Position numbers and translations under genes: made by a program. From PALSA-243 sp036268375 (lineage in GTDB: Bacteria > Acidobacteriota > Terriglobia > Bryobacterales > Bryobacteraceae), in the NCBI GenBank assembly GCA_036268375.1, contig DATAUH010000397.1, positions 1 to 18,936 on the forward strand: 18,936 nt of DNA, given 5' to 3'. Shown here piece by piece: positions 1 through 6,803 of this stretch (positions within the stretch are counted from its first letter, which is position 1; each line of letters opens with the position of its first letter). The notes below the pieces were generated by a model. The model saw only the letters and a list, made by a program, of their open reading frames with translations. It was not told the DNA's origin and made no database searches.

Positions 1-264
1 CACCGATCTCCTTTGCACCAGCCCACGCACGTCCTGCCGCCGGACTAATGGAATGTGGTCCCCGAACTTTTGCCGGTAAAGCTCTATCAGTCTGCGCCGG
101 TGCGATGATTCCTCTTCGCGCATTCCATCGAAGATCGCTGCCGTCGAAGGAAAATCCTGCTTCAAATCGTAAGCGTAGTCGGCGTATACCCGTTCATCCT
201 CTTCTTCCATCGCGATCGCCAGCGCCAAAATCTCGCGTTCGGTGAGACTGTCGAAAGTCCGCAT
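1..264 (-). CDS. Rubrerythrin/MbfA-like ferritin-domain protein, N-terminal fragment
   Basis: The minus strand is open from an ATG at 264 to the window edge, giving the first 88 residues; the 3' part lies outside. Residues 5-70 look like the first half of a ferritin-like four-helix bundle: an acidic patch E20-E21-E22-D23 followed by R25 and Y27, then a second helix with an E-x-x-H pair (E52, H55), the usual carboxylate/histidine ligand pattern of a di-iron site. The opening residues (MRTFDSLTEREILALAI) resemble MbfA/Er-VIT1 proteins, in which a rubrerythrin domain is fused to a membrane VIT1/CCC1 iron or manganese exporter. If so, the missing part should carry the membrane segments. It could also be a plain rubrerythrin. 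It is divergent from the HAD-ATPase gene. The family call is by recognition of motif and composition; the transporter half is inference. Confidence 0.72.
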   Translation of the reverse strand, partial: MRTFDSLTEREILALAIAMEEEDERVYADYAYDLKQDFPSTAAIFDGMREEESSHRRRLIELYRQKFGDHIPLVRRQDVRGLVQRRSV

Positions 265-270
265 CTAACC

Positions 271-276
271 TATAAT
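271..276 (+). promoter_or_regulatory. Candidate -10 box (TATAAT) in the divergent intergenic region
   Basis: A perfect TATAAT lies in the 148-bp gap between two divergent genes. No convincing -35 hexamer sits 16-18 bp upstream. It would give a leader of roughly 130 nt to the HAD-ATPase start at 413. This is a weak prediction from the sequence alone. Confidence 0.22.
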
Positions 277-412
277 GCCGCGCAAGCCCACACCCGCGCC
301 ACATTCGTAACTTGCTCAGGCGCCGAGCGCCACGTTGTGCGCATCCGTACGCCGTACCCTGTGTATCGAAATTGGTTATTCAAATGTAGCGGAGACAATC
401 GAAAGTGAACGC

Positions 413-2122
413 ATGCGTTATCTGACCCTGGCTTCTGACTACGATGGAACCCTCGCCCACGATGGCCTTGTCGATGAAAGCACCGTCGAGGCGCTGAAGC
501 GCTGTCGTCAATCGGGACGCAAACTCATCCTCGTCACCGGCCGGGAGCTTCCGGATCTGGAGAAAGTCTTTCCTCACATCGAGCTCTTCGATCGTGTCGT
601 GGCCGAAAATGGGGCGCTTCTCTATAACCCCGCCAGCCGCGAAAAGCGCGTCCTCGCGGAACGCCCGCCCGATCGCTTTATCGAAGATCTGAAGGCGCGC
701 GGCGTCTCAGGAATCAGCGTTGGCGATGTCATCGTGGCGACGTGGCATCCGCACGAAACGGCGGTGCTGGATAGCATCCGCGATCTCGGTCTGGAACTGC
801 AGGTGATCTTCAACAAAGACGCGGTTATGGTCTTGCCCGCATCCGTCAACAAAATGACGGGACTTACTCGCGCGCTGGTCGAACTAAAAACGTCGCGCCG
901 CAACGTCGTTGGCGTCGGCGATGCCGAAAACGATCACGCTTTCCTCGCGGGCTGTGAATGCGGAGTGGCCGTTTCCAACGCGATTCCCTCACTCAAAGAG
1001 CGCGTCGATCTTGTGACGCGGGCCAGCCACGGCGCAGGGGTCGTGGAATTGATCGAGCGCCTTCTCGACGACGACCTGCGTTCGGTCGAACTCAATCCTC
1101 AAAAGCACGGAGTTCTCTTCGGTCGCACTGGGGAGCGCGACGTCTATATCGATGCGCAGGAGAATGCCATTCTGCTGTGCGGACAATCCGGCGGCGGCAA
1201 ATCGACATTCGTGTCCGGCTTCGTGGAACGCATCGTCGAACGCGGCTATCAGACCTGCCTGATCGATCCCGAAGGCGACTACGAAAACATGGCCGGGCTG
1301 CTTACGCTCGGCAATAAAGAACATCCGCCGTCCTTTGAAGAGATTCTGCAACTCCTCGACGATCCCGGTTCGAACCTGATCGTGAATCTGATCGGCATGC
1401 GCATGCAGGATCGCGCCGCGTTCTTTTTATCGCTCCTTGGCAAACTTCAGGAGAAGCGACTGCGCGACGGCCGTCCCCACTGGATCATCGTGGATGAAGC
1501 CCACCACATGTTTCCCAGCCAGTGGGCGCCTGCCTCGGCCGAAGTCGCGGGCCACACGGCCAGCCTGCTGCTGGTCACCGTACACCCGCAGCATGTTTCG
1601 CCTGCGGCGTTGCGCCTCATCAACATTCTTGCGGTCATCGGCAAGCAGCCGCGCGAATCCGCCGAAGAGTTCGCGCGCGCCGTCGGCATTGAAACGCCTT
1701 CCATCGATAACACGGACCTTGCTCCAGGCGAAGTGGCAGTCTGGTTCGGCGGCTCCAATCAAATCATTCCGCGGATGCAGTCCGTGCCTGGCAAAGCCGA
1801 ACGCAAACGCCACCGCCGCAAATACGCGGAGGGCGAACTGGAGCCGGAGCGCGTCTTCTATTTTCGCGGACCCGAAGGCAAGCTGAATCTGCGCGCGCAG
1901 AACCTTCAAACATTCCTTCAACTCGCCGAGGGCGTCGACGATGAAACGTGGCTCTTCCACTTGCAGCGTGGCGATTACTCCCAGTGGTTCACTTCCGCCA
2001 TCAAAGACAAAGATCTCGGCGAAGCAATCAGCGCGATTGAAAAAAACAAATCGCTGAACCCAGCCGAATCGCGCGCTAAAATTGCCAAGCTGATCGAGGA
2101 GCGCTACACGGCGCCCGTATAG
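413..2122 (+). CDS. HAD-IIB phosphatase fused to a VirB4/HerA-like P-loop ATPase
   Basis: This 569-residue protein has two enzymatic parts. Residues 1-225 are a HAD-superfamily (Cof/sucrose-phosphatase-like, subclass IIB) hydrolase: motif I DYDGT with D9 and D11, motif II T42 in LVTGR, motif III K147, motif IV GDAEND with D170 and D174. Residues 240-500 form a P-loop ATPase with Walker A GQSGGGKST (257-265, K263), Walker B WIIVDEAHH (D361, E362), and the spacing of the DUF87/VirB4/HerA group. A C-terminal segment of about 90 residues, rich in W, F and charged residues, is not assigned. The frame is open upstream to a TTG at 335, but the ATG at 413 starts directly at the HAD fold and is preferred; no strong Shine-Dalgarno is visible. 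There is no signal peptide or membrane segment, so the protein is probably cytoplasmic. The substrate is unknown. Domain calls are firm; the joint function is not known to me. Confidence 0.88.
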   Translation: MRYLTLASDYDGTLAHDGLVDESTVEALKRCRQSGRKLILVTGRELPDLEKVFPHIELFDRVVAENGALLYNPASREKRVLAERPPDRFIEDLKARGVSGISVGDVIVATWHPHETAVLDSIRDLGLELQVIFNKDAVMVLPASVNKMTGLTRALVELKTSRRNVVGVGDAENDHAFLAGCECGVAVSNAIPSLKERVDLVTRASHGAGVVELIERLLDDDLRSVELNPQKHGVLFGRTGERDVYIDAQENAILLCGQSGGGKSTFVSGFVERIVERGYQTCLIDPEGDYENMAGLLTLGNKEHPPSFEEILQLLDDPGSNLIVNLIGMRMQDRAAFFLSLLGKLQEKRLRDGRPHWIIVDEAHHMFPSQWAPASAEVAGHTASLLLVTVHPQHVSPAALRLINILAVIGKQPRESAEEFARAVGIETPSIDNTDLAPGEVAVWFGGSNQIIPRMQSVPGKAERKRHRRKYAEGELEPERVFYFRGPEGKLNLRAQNLQTFLQLAEGVDDETWLFHLQRGDYSQWFTSAIKDKDLGEAISAIEKNKSLNPAESRAKIAKLIEERYTAPV

Positions 2123-2143
2123 CGCATTTGATAGCATCGCAGT

Positions 2144-2518
2144 ATGGCGCTTGGCGAGTTCACTAAACAAATTGCGCAGCAGGCATTGCTTTCCGCCACC
2201 GCCGCGCCCAAAGAAGCGGCGCCTCTTCCCGCCGATTCCACAGCGTCTGTGATCATGTCGCAGATTGCGGCCCTGCAGAAACAACTCAAGGAAGATGAAG
2301 AGCTCCTGGTCACCATCAATAGCGGGTCCGAACGCATTCGCGTCGTGGAAATCTTCGCACCCTCGCCGCAAGTAATCGTGTTGACCGGCCCCGACGCCAA
2401 TCGCGTCCTCTCGCGCGTCATCTGCGCGCCTGCCTCGCTTCAGTTAATCTGCAAGACCATCAAGGCGTCCGCCGGAACAAAGCCGCTCCGCATCGGCCTG
2501 ATTACACCGAAGTCGTAA
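2144..2518 (+). CDS. Small conserved-looking protein of unknown function
   Basis: A 124-residue protein begins 21 bp after the HAD-ATPase stop on the same strand, so the two are probably co-transcribed. It has an N-terminal alanine-rich, amphipathic stretch, a glutamine/glutamate-rich helix around residues 45-60 (QIAALQKQLKEDEELL) that could form a short coiled coil, and then a region with alternating hydrophobic residues (RVVEIFAPSPQVIVLTG) that reads as beta-strands. No signal peptide, membrane span or known catalytic motif is visible. Its 3' end overlaps the convergent histidine phosphatase gene by 17 bp. I do not recognise the family. The ORF is credible because of operon position and normal soluble-protein composition. 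A role with the ATPase is inference only. Confidence 0.6.
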   Translation: MALGEFTKQIAQQALLSATAAPKEAAPLPADSTASVIMSQIAALQKQLKEDEELLVTINSGSERIRVVEIFAPSPQVIVLTGPDANRVLSRVICAPASLQLICKTIKASAGTKPLRIGLITPKS

Positions 2519-3083
2519 GATTCCAACGCGTCACTACTCGCGTGGTTCGCTCGAAACCAAGCGAACTGATCGATCCGGTTGAAAGCGCAAACAGTCGCGC
2601 CGCGTCCGCGGCCAATCCCAACCAGCGAGAGGCCAGAATTCGCAGGATGTGCCCGTGAGCGAACAGCGCCACCGGCCCTTCCGCCGCTGCTGTTCGGGTG
2701 ATTACCGCCTCTGCCCTGGAACCCGCGTGATCTAGCGTTTCGCCGTTGGGACATCCGTCGCGCCAGAGTGACCAGTCCGGCCGCTGCGCTTGAATCTCCG
2801 ATGTCGTACGGCCTTCGTAGTCGCCATAGTCCAGCTCCTGCAGGTTCGGGTCAATCTCCGCGGCTTCCCCCAAACCCGCCAACTCACACGTCTCCCGCGC
2901 CCTGCGCAAGGGACTGGTAAGTACCAGAGCAAAGTCGATGTTCGCCAGCGCCGCGCCAATCAGCGGCGCCCTCTCACGCCCGCGCTCCGTCAACGGTAAG
3001 TCCGTTCGGCTAGTATGTGCGCCGGAAAGACTCCACTCGGTTTCGCCATGTCGAATCAGCCAGATTTCGCAGTGCGTCTGCAT
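2502..3083 (-). CDS. Histidine phosphatase family protein (phosphoglycerate mutase-like)
   Basis: This 193-residue protein carries the complete histidine-phosphatase signature: RHGET at 11-15 with the phospho-accepting H12, the second arginine in SPLRRAR (R61), the E83 segment LQELDYGDYEG, and the second histidine H143 in FAHGH. Family members remove phosphate from small sugar phosphates or act as mutases through a phosphohistidine. The N-terminal run GETEWSLSGAHTSRTDLPLT resembles the SHB17-like branch (sedoheptulose-1,7-bisphosphatase and related), but the substrate cannot be fixed from sequence. It is cytoplasmic with no signal peptide. A TAAAAT -10-like box on the minus strand (3093-3098) lies only 9 bp before the ATG, so the mRNA may have almost no leader. 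The gene converges on, and overlaps by 17 bp, the small gene ending at 2518. Confidence 0.92.
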   Translation of the reverse strand: MQTHCEIWLIRHGETEWSLSGAHTSRTDLPLTERGRERAPLIGAALANIDFALVLTSPLRRARETCELAGLGEAAEIDPNLQELDYGDYEGRTTSEIQAQRPDWSLWRDGCPNGETLDHAGSRAEAVITRTAAAEGPVALFAHGHILRILASRWLGLAADAARLFALSTGSISSLGFERTTRVVTRWNLTTSV

Positions 3084-3132
3084 GTGCGGCCCATTTTAGC
3101 GTCATCTTACAAATGCAAGCCCAAACCTGCCC

Positions 3133-3151
3133 TTTTTACAGGTTTTTTACA
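3133..3151 (+). promoter_or_regulatory. 11-bp-spaced direct repeat TTTTTACA upstream of the winged-helix gene
   Basis: TTTTTACA occurs at 3133-3140 and again at 3144-3151, exactly 11 bp apart, and a shorter TTACA lies at 3107-3111. Tandem half-sites about 11 bp apart are the usual arrangement of OmpR/PhoB-type winged-helix operators. The repeat lies about 70 bp before the start of a gene for just such a protein and about 50 bp upstream of the divergent phosphatase. Autoregulation is an inference. The same stretch can fold: AAACCTG (3123-3129) pairs with CAGGTTT (3139-3145), followed by T residues, so a weak terminator or attenuator is an alternative reading. Confidence 0.35.
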
Positions 3152-3218
3152 AGTTAACAATCACCTTTCTGGGCGAGAACCGTAGATTGAATAAGTAGAA
3201 TCTTTCAAGGAGTTGTAG

Positions 3219-3602
3219 ATGCTTCCGCTAACTAGTATTCATTCGATTCCGGCTTACAACGACGAACATCTGACCATTGATTTTGAGCGGCAGTCGGCAG
3301 TGCTCGACAGCCAGCGCATGACCTTGACGCGGAAGGAATACGATCTCCTGGCGTTGCTGGTCCAGCACGCCGGGGAAATCATTCCTCGAGAGGCTCTTTT
3401 GATGCGAGTCTGGGGCTACGGCGCCGATATACGCACCCGCACCCTCGATGTTCATGTGCGTCGATTGCGCAAAAAGCTGGGCTCGTTTGCCGATCAGTAC
3501 ATCGAGACGATCTTCGGCATTGGCTATCGCTTCCAGCCTTTTCATGCCCCGCGTTTTTTTGAGAGCGTGCTGGCGAAGCCGGCGGTCGCGTTCAGCGCTT
3601 AG
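3219..3602 (+). CDS. Stand-alone OmpR/PhoB-type winged-helix DNA-binding protein
   Basis: A 127-residue protein consists almost entirely of one C-terminal-type response-regulator effector domain (Trans_reg_C). Residues about 18-108 show the expected order: N-terminal strands (LTIDFERQSAVL), the turn-and-helix TLTRKEYDLLALL, the linker EIIPREALLMRVWG, the recognition helix TRTLDVHVRRLRKKLG, and the closing hairpin IETIFGIGYRF. No receiver domain with a phosphorylatable aspartate precedes it, and no histidine kinase is nearby, so the usual input is absent. The start is well supported by AAGGAG at 3207-3212, 6 bp before the ATG. The last 20 residues (after the hairpin) are not part of the domain. 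It probably binds DNA as a transcription regulator; its signal and targets are unknown. A tandem TTTTTACA repeat upstream may be its own operator. Confidence 0.88.
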   Translation: MLPLTSIHSIPAYNDEHLTIDFERQSAVLDSQRMTLTRKEYDLLALLVQHAGEIIPREALLMRVWGYGADIRTRTLDVHVRRLRKKLGSFADQYIETIFGIGYRFQPFHAPRFFESVLAKPAVAFSA

Positions 3603-3621
3603 TTTATTCGTCACCTGTGGT

Positions 3622-3649
3622 GCGGGACGAGCCCTTACGCCGTTCCCGC
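3622..3649. terminator. Weak hairpin between convergent genes
   Basis: GCGGGA (3622-3627) and TCCCGC (3644-3649) are complementary and enclose a 16-nt loop, in the 60-bp gap between the winged-helix gene and the convergent PQQ dehydrogenase gene. There is no T-run on either side, so intrinsic termination is uncertain. Position between two converging stop codons is the main support. Confidence 0.22.
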
Positions 3650-3662
3650 GCCGTGCCCATGG

Positions 3663-5216
3663 CTACGGCAATTTCCAGGCGAAGATCACGTTCTGAACCG
3701 GCGTCAGCAGATATTGCTTCCCATCTAACTCGAAGGTCGTCGGGGGAGCCACCATCCGGCCCCCCAAGTTCACATGCCAGAGGGTTTTGCCGGTAGCCGG
3801 ATCCAGCGCCAACAGGTTCTCGTTGTTGTCCGACGTGAAGAGTAAGTGGCCTGCCGTAGTCAAAATACCTGCAGTATTTTCCCCATCGCCCATTTCGTGC
3901 TGCCACTTGATTTCGCCGGTCTTCGTGTCGAGGCCTTCCAGTACGGAGTTTTCCCAAAGTCCGCGGTCCCGGCCCGCCCAACCTTCCGGTTTTCCCTCTG
4001 CAGTCATATAAAACATGCTCCAGGAGCGCCGCTCGTGTAAGTAGAAAAGGCCGGTATCCGGATCGTAACTTGGCGCCATCCAGTTAGTTGCGCCATTCGA
4101 GCTCGGCGACACTAAAACACCGTCCGGAGTGCCCTCTTTCTCCTTCTTCGGCCGCGGTTCGCCGCGCTTGTCGATGCCCGTCGACCAGTTTGTCGAAATA
4201 AACGGCTTAGTTACGATGTTCTCGCCCGTTGTCCGGTCCAGCACGAAGAAGTAACCATTGCGGCTGCCCTGCGCCAGCAATTTACGATGCGCGCCATTTT
4301 GAGTATCGTCGAATAGCACCGGCGTTTGCGCCGCATCCCAGTCGTGCGTGTCGTGCGGCGACGGTTGAAACGCCCATTTCAGCTTGCCCGTGTCCGGATC
4401 AAGCGCCACAATCGAGCACGTATATAGGTTGTCGCCCTCGCGTCCCGCCCCGCTAATTACCGGATTCGGATTGCCGGTACCCCAATAAATTAAGTTCAGC
4501 TCCGGATCGTAAGTGCCGGTTACCCAAGTCATCCCGCCGCCGTGCAAAATTGCATCCGTATTCTTGGGCCAAGTCTCGCTCCCCGGTTCGCCTGGTTTCG
4601 GCTGCGAATACCAGCGCCACTGCAACTTACCGGTCTCCGGATCTCGCGAGTCCAGAAAGCCCGGAATGTCGGTAACGTCGCCTGATACTCCCGCCAGAAT
4701 GTGATCCTTCACTACCAGCGGCGCGACCGTCGCGAAATAGCCCAGCTTCGGATCCGCCATCTCCACATCCCAGCGCAGTTTCCCGTCCTTCGCATTCAGC
4801 GAGACCAGGTGACAATCGGGCGTCTCAAAATACAGCCAGTCTTTATACATCGCCACGCCGCGCTGTCCGATATGGTCGCCCTGCGATTCGCGCTGGTAGT
4901 GCCAGACATTGCGTCCTGTGCGCGCGTCGACGGCGAAGACGTTATCCGGCGTTGTGAAGTACAAAATTCCATTGACTTCGAGCGCCGTCGACTTAATCGC
5001 CACCGACCGCACCTGCGCCACCCACGCAATTGTCAGATGGTTCACGTTCGATTGATCGATCTGCGACAGCGTGCTATAGCGCCGCCCTGAGTAATCGCCA
5101 TTGTAAGTGGGCCACGTGTCCGTGGGCGGCTTCAACAGCGCCTTCGGGTCCAGGCCGTCGGCGGCACTGGCCAGGCATGCGGCAAATGTGAGTACTGCGA
5201 AACAGCGGGTAAACAT
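3663..5216 (-). CDS. PQQ-dependent dehydrogenase (quinoprotein beta-propeller)
   Basis: This 517-residue secreted protein has a signal peptide (residues 1-19, ending CLASAA) and then an eight-bladed quinoprotein propeller. The typical opening WPTYNGDYSGRRYSTLSQID, repeated tryptophan-docking motifs of the type LDPDTGKLKWAF, ALDPATGKTLWHV and LVSLNAKDGKLRWDV, and the D-T-H-D-W-D segment (D292, D294) that supplies the catalytic/calcium-binding aspartates are all present. Such enzymes oxidise alcohols, aldoses or polyols in the periplasm and pass electrons to a cytochrome. At this length it lacks the fused C-terminal haem domain of quinohaemoproteins, and the gene directly upstream encodes a separate dihaem cytochrome c, with only one base between the TAA and this ATG. 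It is the last gene of the four-gene operon. The substrate cannot be read from sequence. The family assignment is secure. Confidence 0.93.
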   Translation of the reverse strand: MFTRCFAVLTFAACLASAADGLDPKALLKPPTDTWPTYNGDYSGRRYSTLSQIDQSNVNHLTIAWVAQVRSVAIKSTALEVNGILYFTTPDNVFAVDARTGRNVWHYQRESQGDHIGQRGVAMYKDWLYFETPDCHLVSLNAKDGKLRWDVEMADPKLGYFATVAPLVVKDHILAGVSGDVTDIPGFLDSRDPETGKLQWRWYSQPKPGEPGSETWPKNTDAILHGGGMTWVTGTYDPELNLIYWGTGNPNPVISGAGREGDNLYTCSIVALDPDTGKLKWAFQPSPHDTHDWDAAQTPVLFDDTQNGAHRKLLAQGSRNGYFFVLDRTTGENIVTKPFISTNWSTGIDKRGEPRPKKEKEGTPDGVLVSPSSNGATNWMAPSYDPDTGLFYLHERRSWSMFYMTAEGKPEGWAGRDRGLWENSVLEGLDTKTGEIKWQHEMGDGENTAGILTTAGHLLFTSDNNENLLALDPATGKTLWHVNLGGRMVAPPTTFELDGKQYLLTPVQNVIFAWKLP

Positions 5217-5217
5217 G

Positions 5218-5979
5218 TTATTTCAACGTTGCTAAGTAGGCGTATAAGTTGTGAATATCGGCGTCGGTGTACTTAGTAAATAGCTCGCGATGCGCCGCCA
5301 GGGGATCGTGTAACTCTACCTTCACCGCGCTCTTTGGCCACGAATGATACGCCCCATCCGGTCCCGTAATTGAAACATCGAACTCATCATCCGAAACTAC
5401 CCGGCCTTCCATCTTCTGCCCATCCGCCGTGGTTACCGTAGCGGTTACACGCGGGGCTCCGCGCCCGCTTGGATAGACCATCCGCTGTTGCAGGTCCAGC
5501 GGACTGTAACGCTTCGCCACGCCGGCCAGGTCCCCCGTCGCCGAGTGGCACTTCGCGCAGCCCCCCGCGCCATTGAAGTAAGCCTTTCCCGCGTCGGCAT
5601 TGCCCGTCAGCAACTTCTTCTGCGGATAGTCGCGCGGTACGCCATTACTATGTAGCGCCTCTTCCGCCTGGTTATGCAGAAAGATCACAATGTCCGAAAT
5701 CTGCGCCTGCGTCAGGCTGGGGAAACCGGGCATTCCCAAATCCGGCTTCCCGTTGCGGATCACCGGCGTAATCTGGTCGCCATTCGTGTCATGCAAAACC
5801 GTCGCCGACCGCACTAAGTCCGGTGCGCGATTGCCCGTCGCATCGTCGCCATGACAAAATCCGCAGCTCGATTTGAATTGTGAGCGCCCCCGTTCCACTA
5901 CCGCGGGATCGGGCCTCTTATTCTGCTGCGCGCCCGCGGACACCGCCGCCAAAAGTCCCAGCGCGATTACACGGTACAT
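5218..5979 (-). CDS. Secreted dihaem cytochrome c, partner of the PQQ dehydrogenase
   Basis: A 253-residue protein with a signal peptide (residues 1-17, ending SAGA) and two haem c sites: CGFCH at 39-43 and CAKCH at 141-145. The first domain has a class-I pattern, with M83 in LGMPGFP as probable sixth ligand and the C-terminal helix ISDIVIFLHNQ. The second domain begins GNADAGKAYFNGAGG and is followed by a region of about 60 residues (RVTATVTTADGQKMEGRVVSDDEF and on) that reads as a small beta domain before the terminal helix DADIHNLYAYLATLK. It starts inside the preceding isomerase gene (13-bp overlap) and ends one base before the dehydrogenase ATG, so translational coupling is likely. Its expected role is to take electrons from reduced PQQ and deliver them to the respiratory chain. 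Haem sites are seen directly; the partnership is inferred from coupling. Confidence 0.92.
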   Translation of the reverse strand: MYRVIALGLLAAVSAGAQQNKRPDPAVVERGRSQFKSSCGFCHGDDATGNRAPDLVRSATVLHDTNGDQITPVIRNGKPDLGMPGFPSLTQAQISDIVIFLHNQAEEALHSNGVPRDYPQKKLLTGNADAGKAYFNGAGGCAKCHSATGDLAGVAKRYSPLDLQQRMVYPSGRGAPRVTATVTTADGQKMEGRVVSDDEFDVSITGPDGAYHSWPKSAVKVELHDPLAAHRELFTKYTDADIHNLYAYLATLK

Positions 5980-6791
5980 AGTTCCACGGCCTGTTTCAGC
6001 GATGCAATCGGATCCTTCACGGGCGTGAATTCATGCGCGAAAAAGCCGGTAAAGTTCAAATCCGCAATCGCCTTCGCGATCGTGCGCCACTGCAGCTCCT
6101 GTGTATCGTCCAATTCATGCCGCCCCGGCACGCCGCCCGTATGGAAGTGGCCGATGTACTGTATATTGTCGCGGATCGTATGAATGATGTCGCCTTCCAT
6201 AATCTGCATGTGATAGATGTCGTAAAGCAGTTTGAACCGCGGCGAATCCACGCCCTTCACCACTTCCACGCCCCACGCAGTGTGGTCGGCCTGGTAATCC
6301 TTGTGGTTGATCTTGCTGTTCAGCAGCTCCATGCAAATCGTCACGCCGGAATCTTCCGCGAACTTCGTGACGCGCCGCAAACCCTCGATGCAGTTTGCCT
6401 TGCCTTCTTCGTCGCTCAACCCGCGGCGGTTACCTGAAAACGTAATCACGTTCGGCAGCTTCGCTTCCGCCGCCGCCGCGATCAGCACGCGCAACTGTTT
6501 CTCCAGCGTGTCGTAATTCTCCTTGCGGTTCCACCCATACGGAATCTTGGCCTCGCCCTGTACCATCGCCGGCGTTAATCCATACTTCTTCGCCAGCGGC
6601 CAATCCGGCGCATCGATCAGGTCGATGCCGGTGCAGCCAATCTCCGCCGCCTGGCGGCAAAGGTCATCCAGTGGAATCTTGGAGTAACACCAACGCGCAA
6701 GAGACTGCTTCAAGCGGCCCGCGGAAGGCGCCGCAGGAAGGTTGGGCAACGCCACGGCCGCGGATAATGCAAGTGCCGATCGCCTGGTCAT
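5967..6791 (-). CDS. Hydroxypyruvate isomerase-like TIM-barrel protein with Tat-type leader
   Basis: A 274-residue sugar-phosphate isomerase/epimerase-type barrel (AP endonuclease 2 superfamily). Residues 1-25 contain MTRRSALALSAAVALP, a twin-arginine-like leader common on acidobacterial enzymes of this type, so a periplasmic location is likely. The body shows the hydroxypyruvate-isomerase pattern: GCTGIDLIDAPDW, a first metal glutamate in CMELLNSKINHKDY, the YDIYHMQIMEGD segment, HFHTGGVPGRHEL, and a late glutamate in GFFAHEFTP. Metal ligands are therefore all in place. Family members interconvert hydroxypyruvate/tartronate semialdehyde or epimerise keto-sugars; this one may act on any keto-sugar and the name is only by resemblance. 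It starts 12 bp after the aminotransferase stop and overlaps the cytochrome start by 13 bp. In this operon it may supply or process the substrate of the PQQ dehydrogenase, which is inference. Confidence 0.88.
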   Translation of the reverse strand: MTRRSALALSAAVALPNLPAAPSAGRLKQSLARWCYSKIPLDDLCRQAAEIGCTGIDLIDAPDWPLAKKYGLTPAMVQGEAKIPYGWNRKENYDTLEKQLRVLIAAAAEAKLPNVITFSGNRRGLSDEEGKANCIEGLRRVTKFAEDSGVTICMELLNSKINHKDYQADHTAWGVEVVKGVDSPRFKLLYDIYHMQIMEGDIIHTIRDNIQYIGHFHTGGVPGRHELDDTQELQWRTIAKAIADLNFTGFFAHEFTPVKDPIASLKQAVELCTV

Positions 6792-6803
6792 GCGGGCATG
6801 TTA

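Noticed and set aside
48..245. Plus-strand open frame of 65 residues
   Set aside because: It is the antisense shadow of the ferritin-domain gene on the minus strand and has basic, low-complexity composition with no motif.
1427..2371. Minus-strand open frame of 314 residues
   Set aside because: It lies opposite the HAD-ATPase and the small gene, both with clear coding signals; its sequence is rich in R, F and G with no domain, as expected for an antisense shadow in GC-rich DNA.
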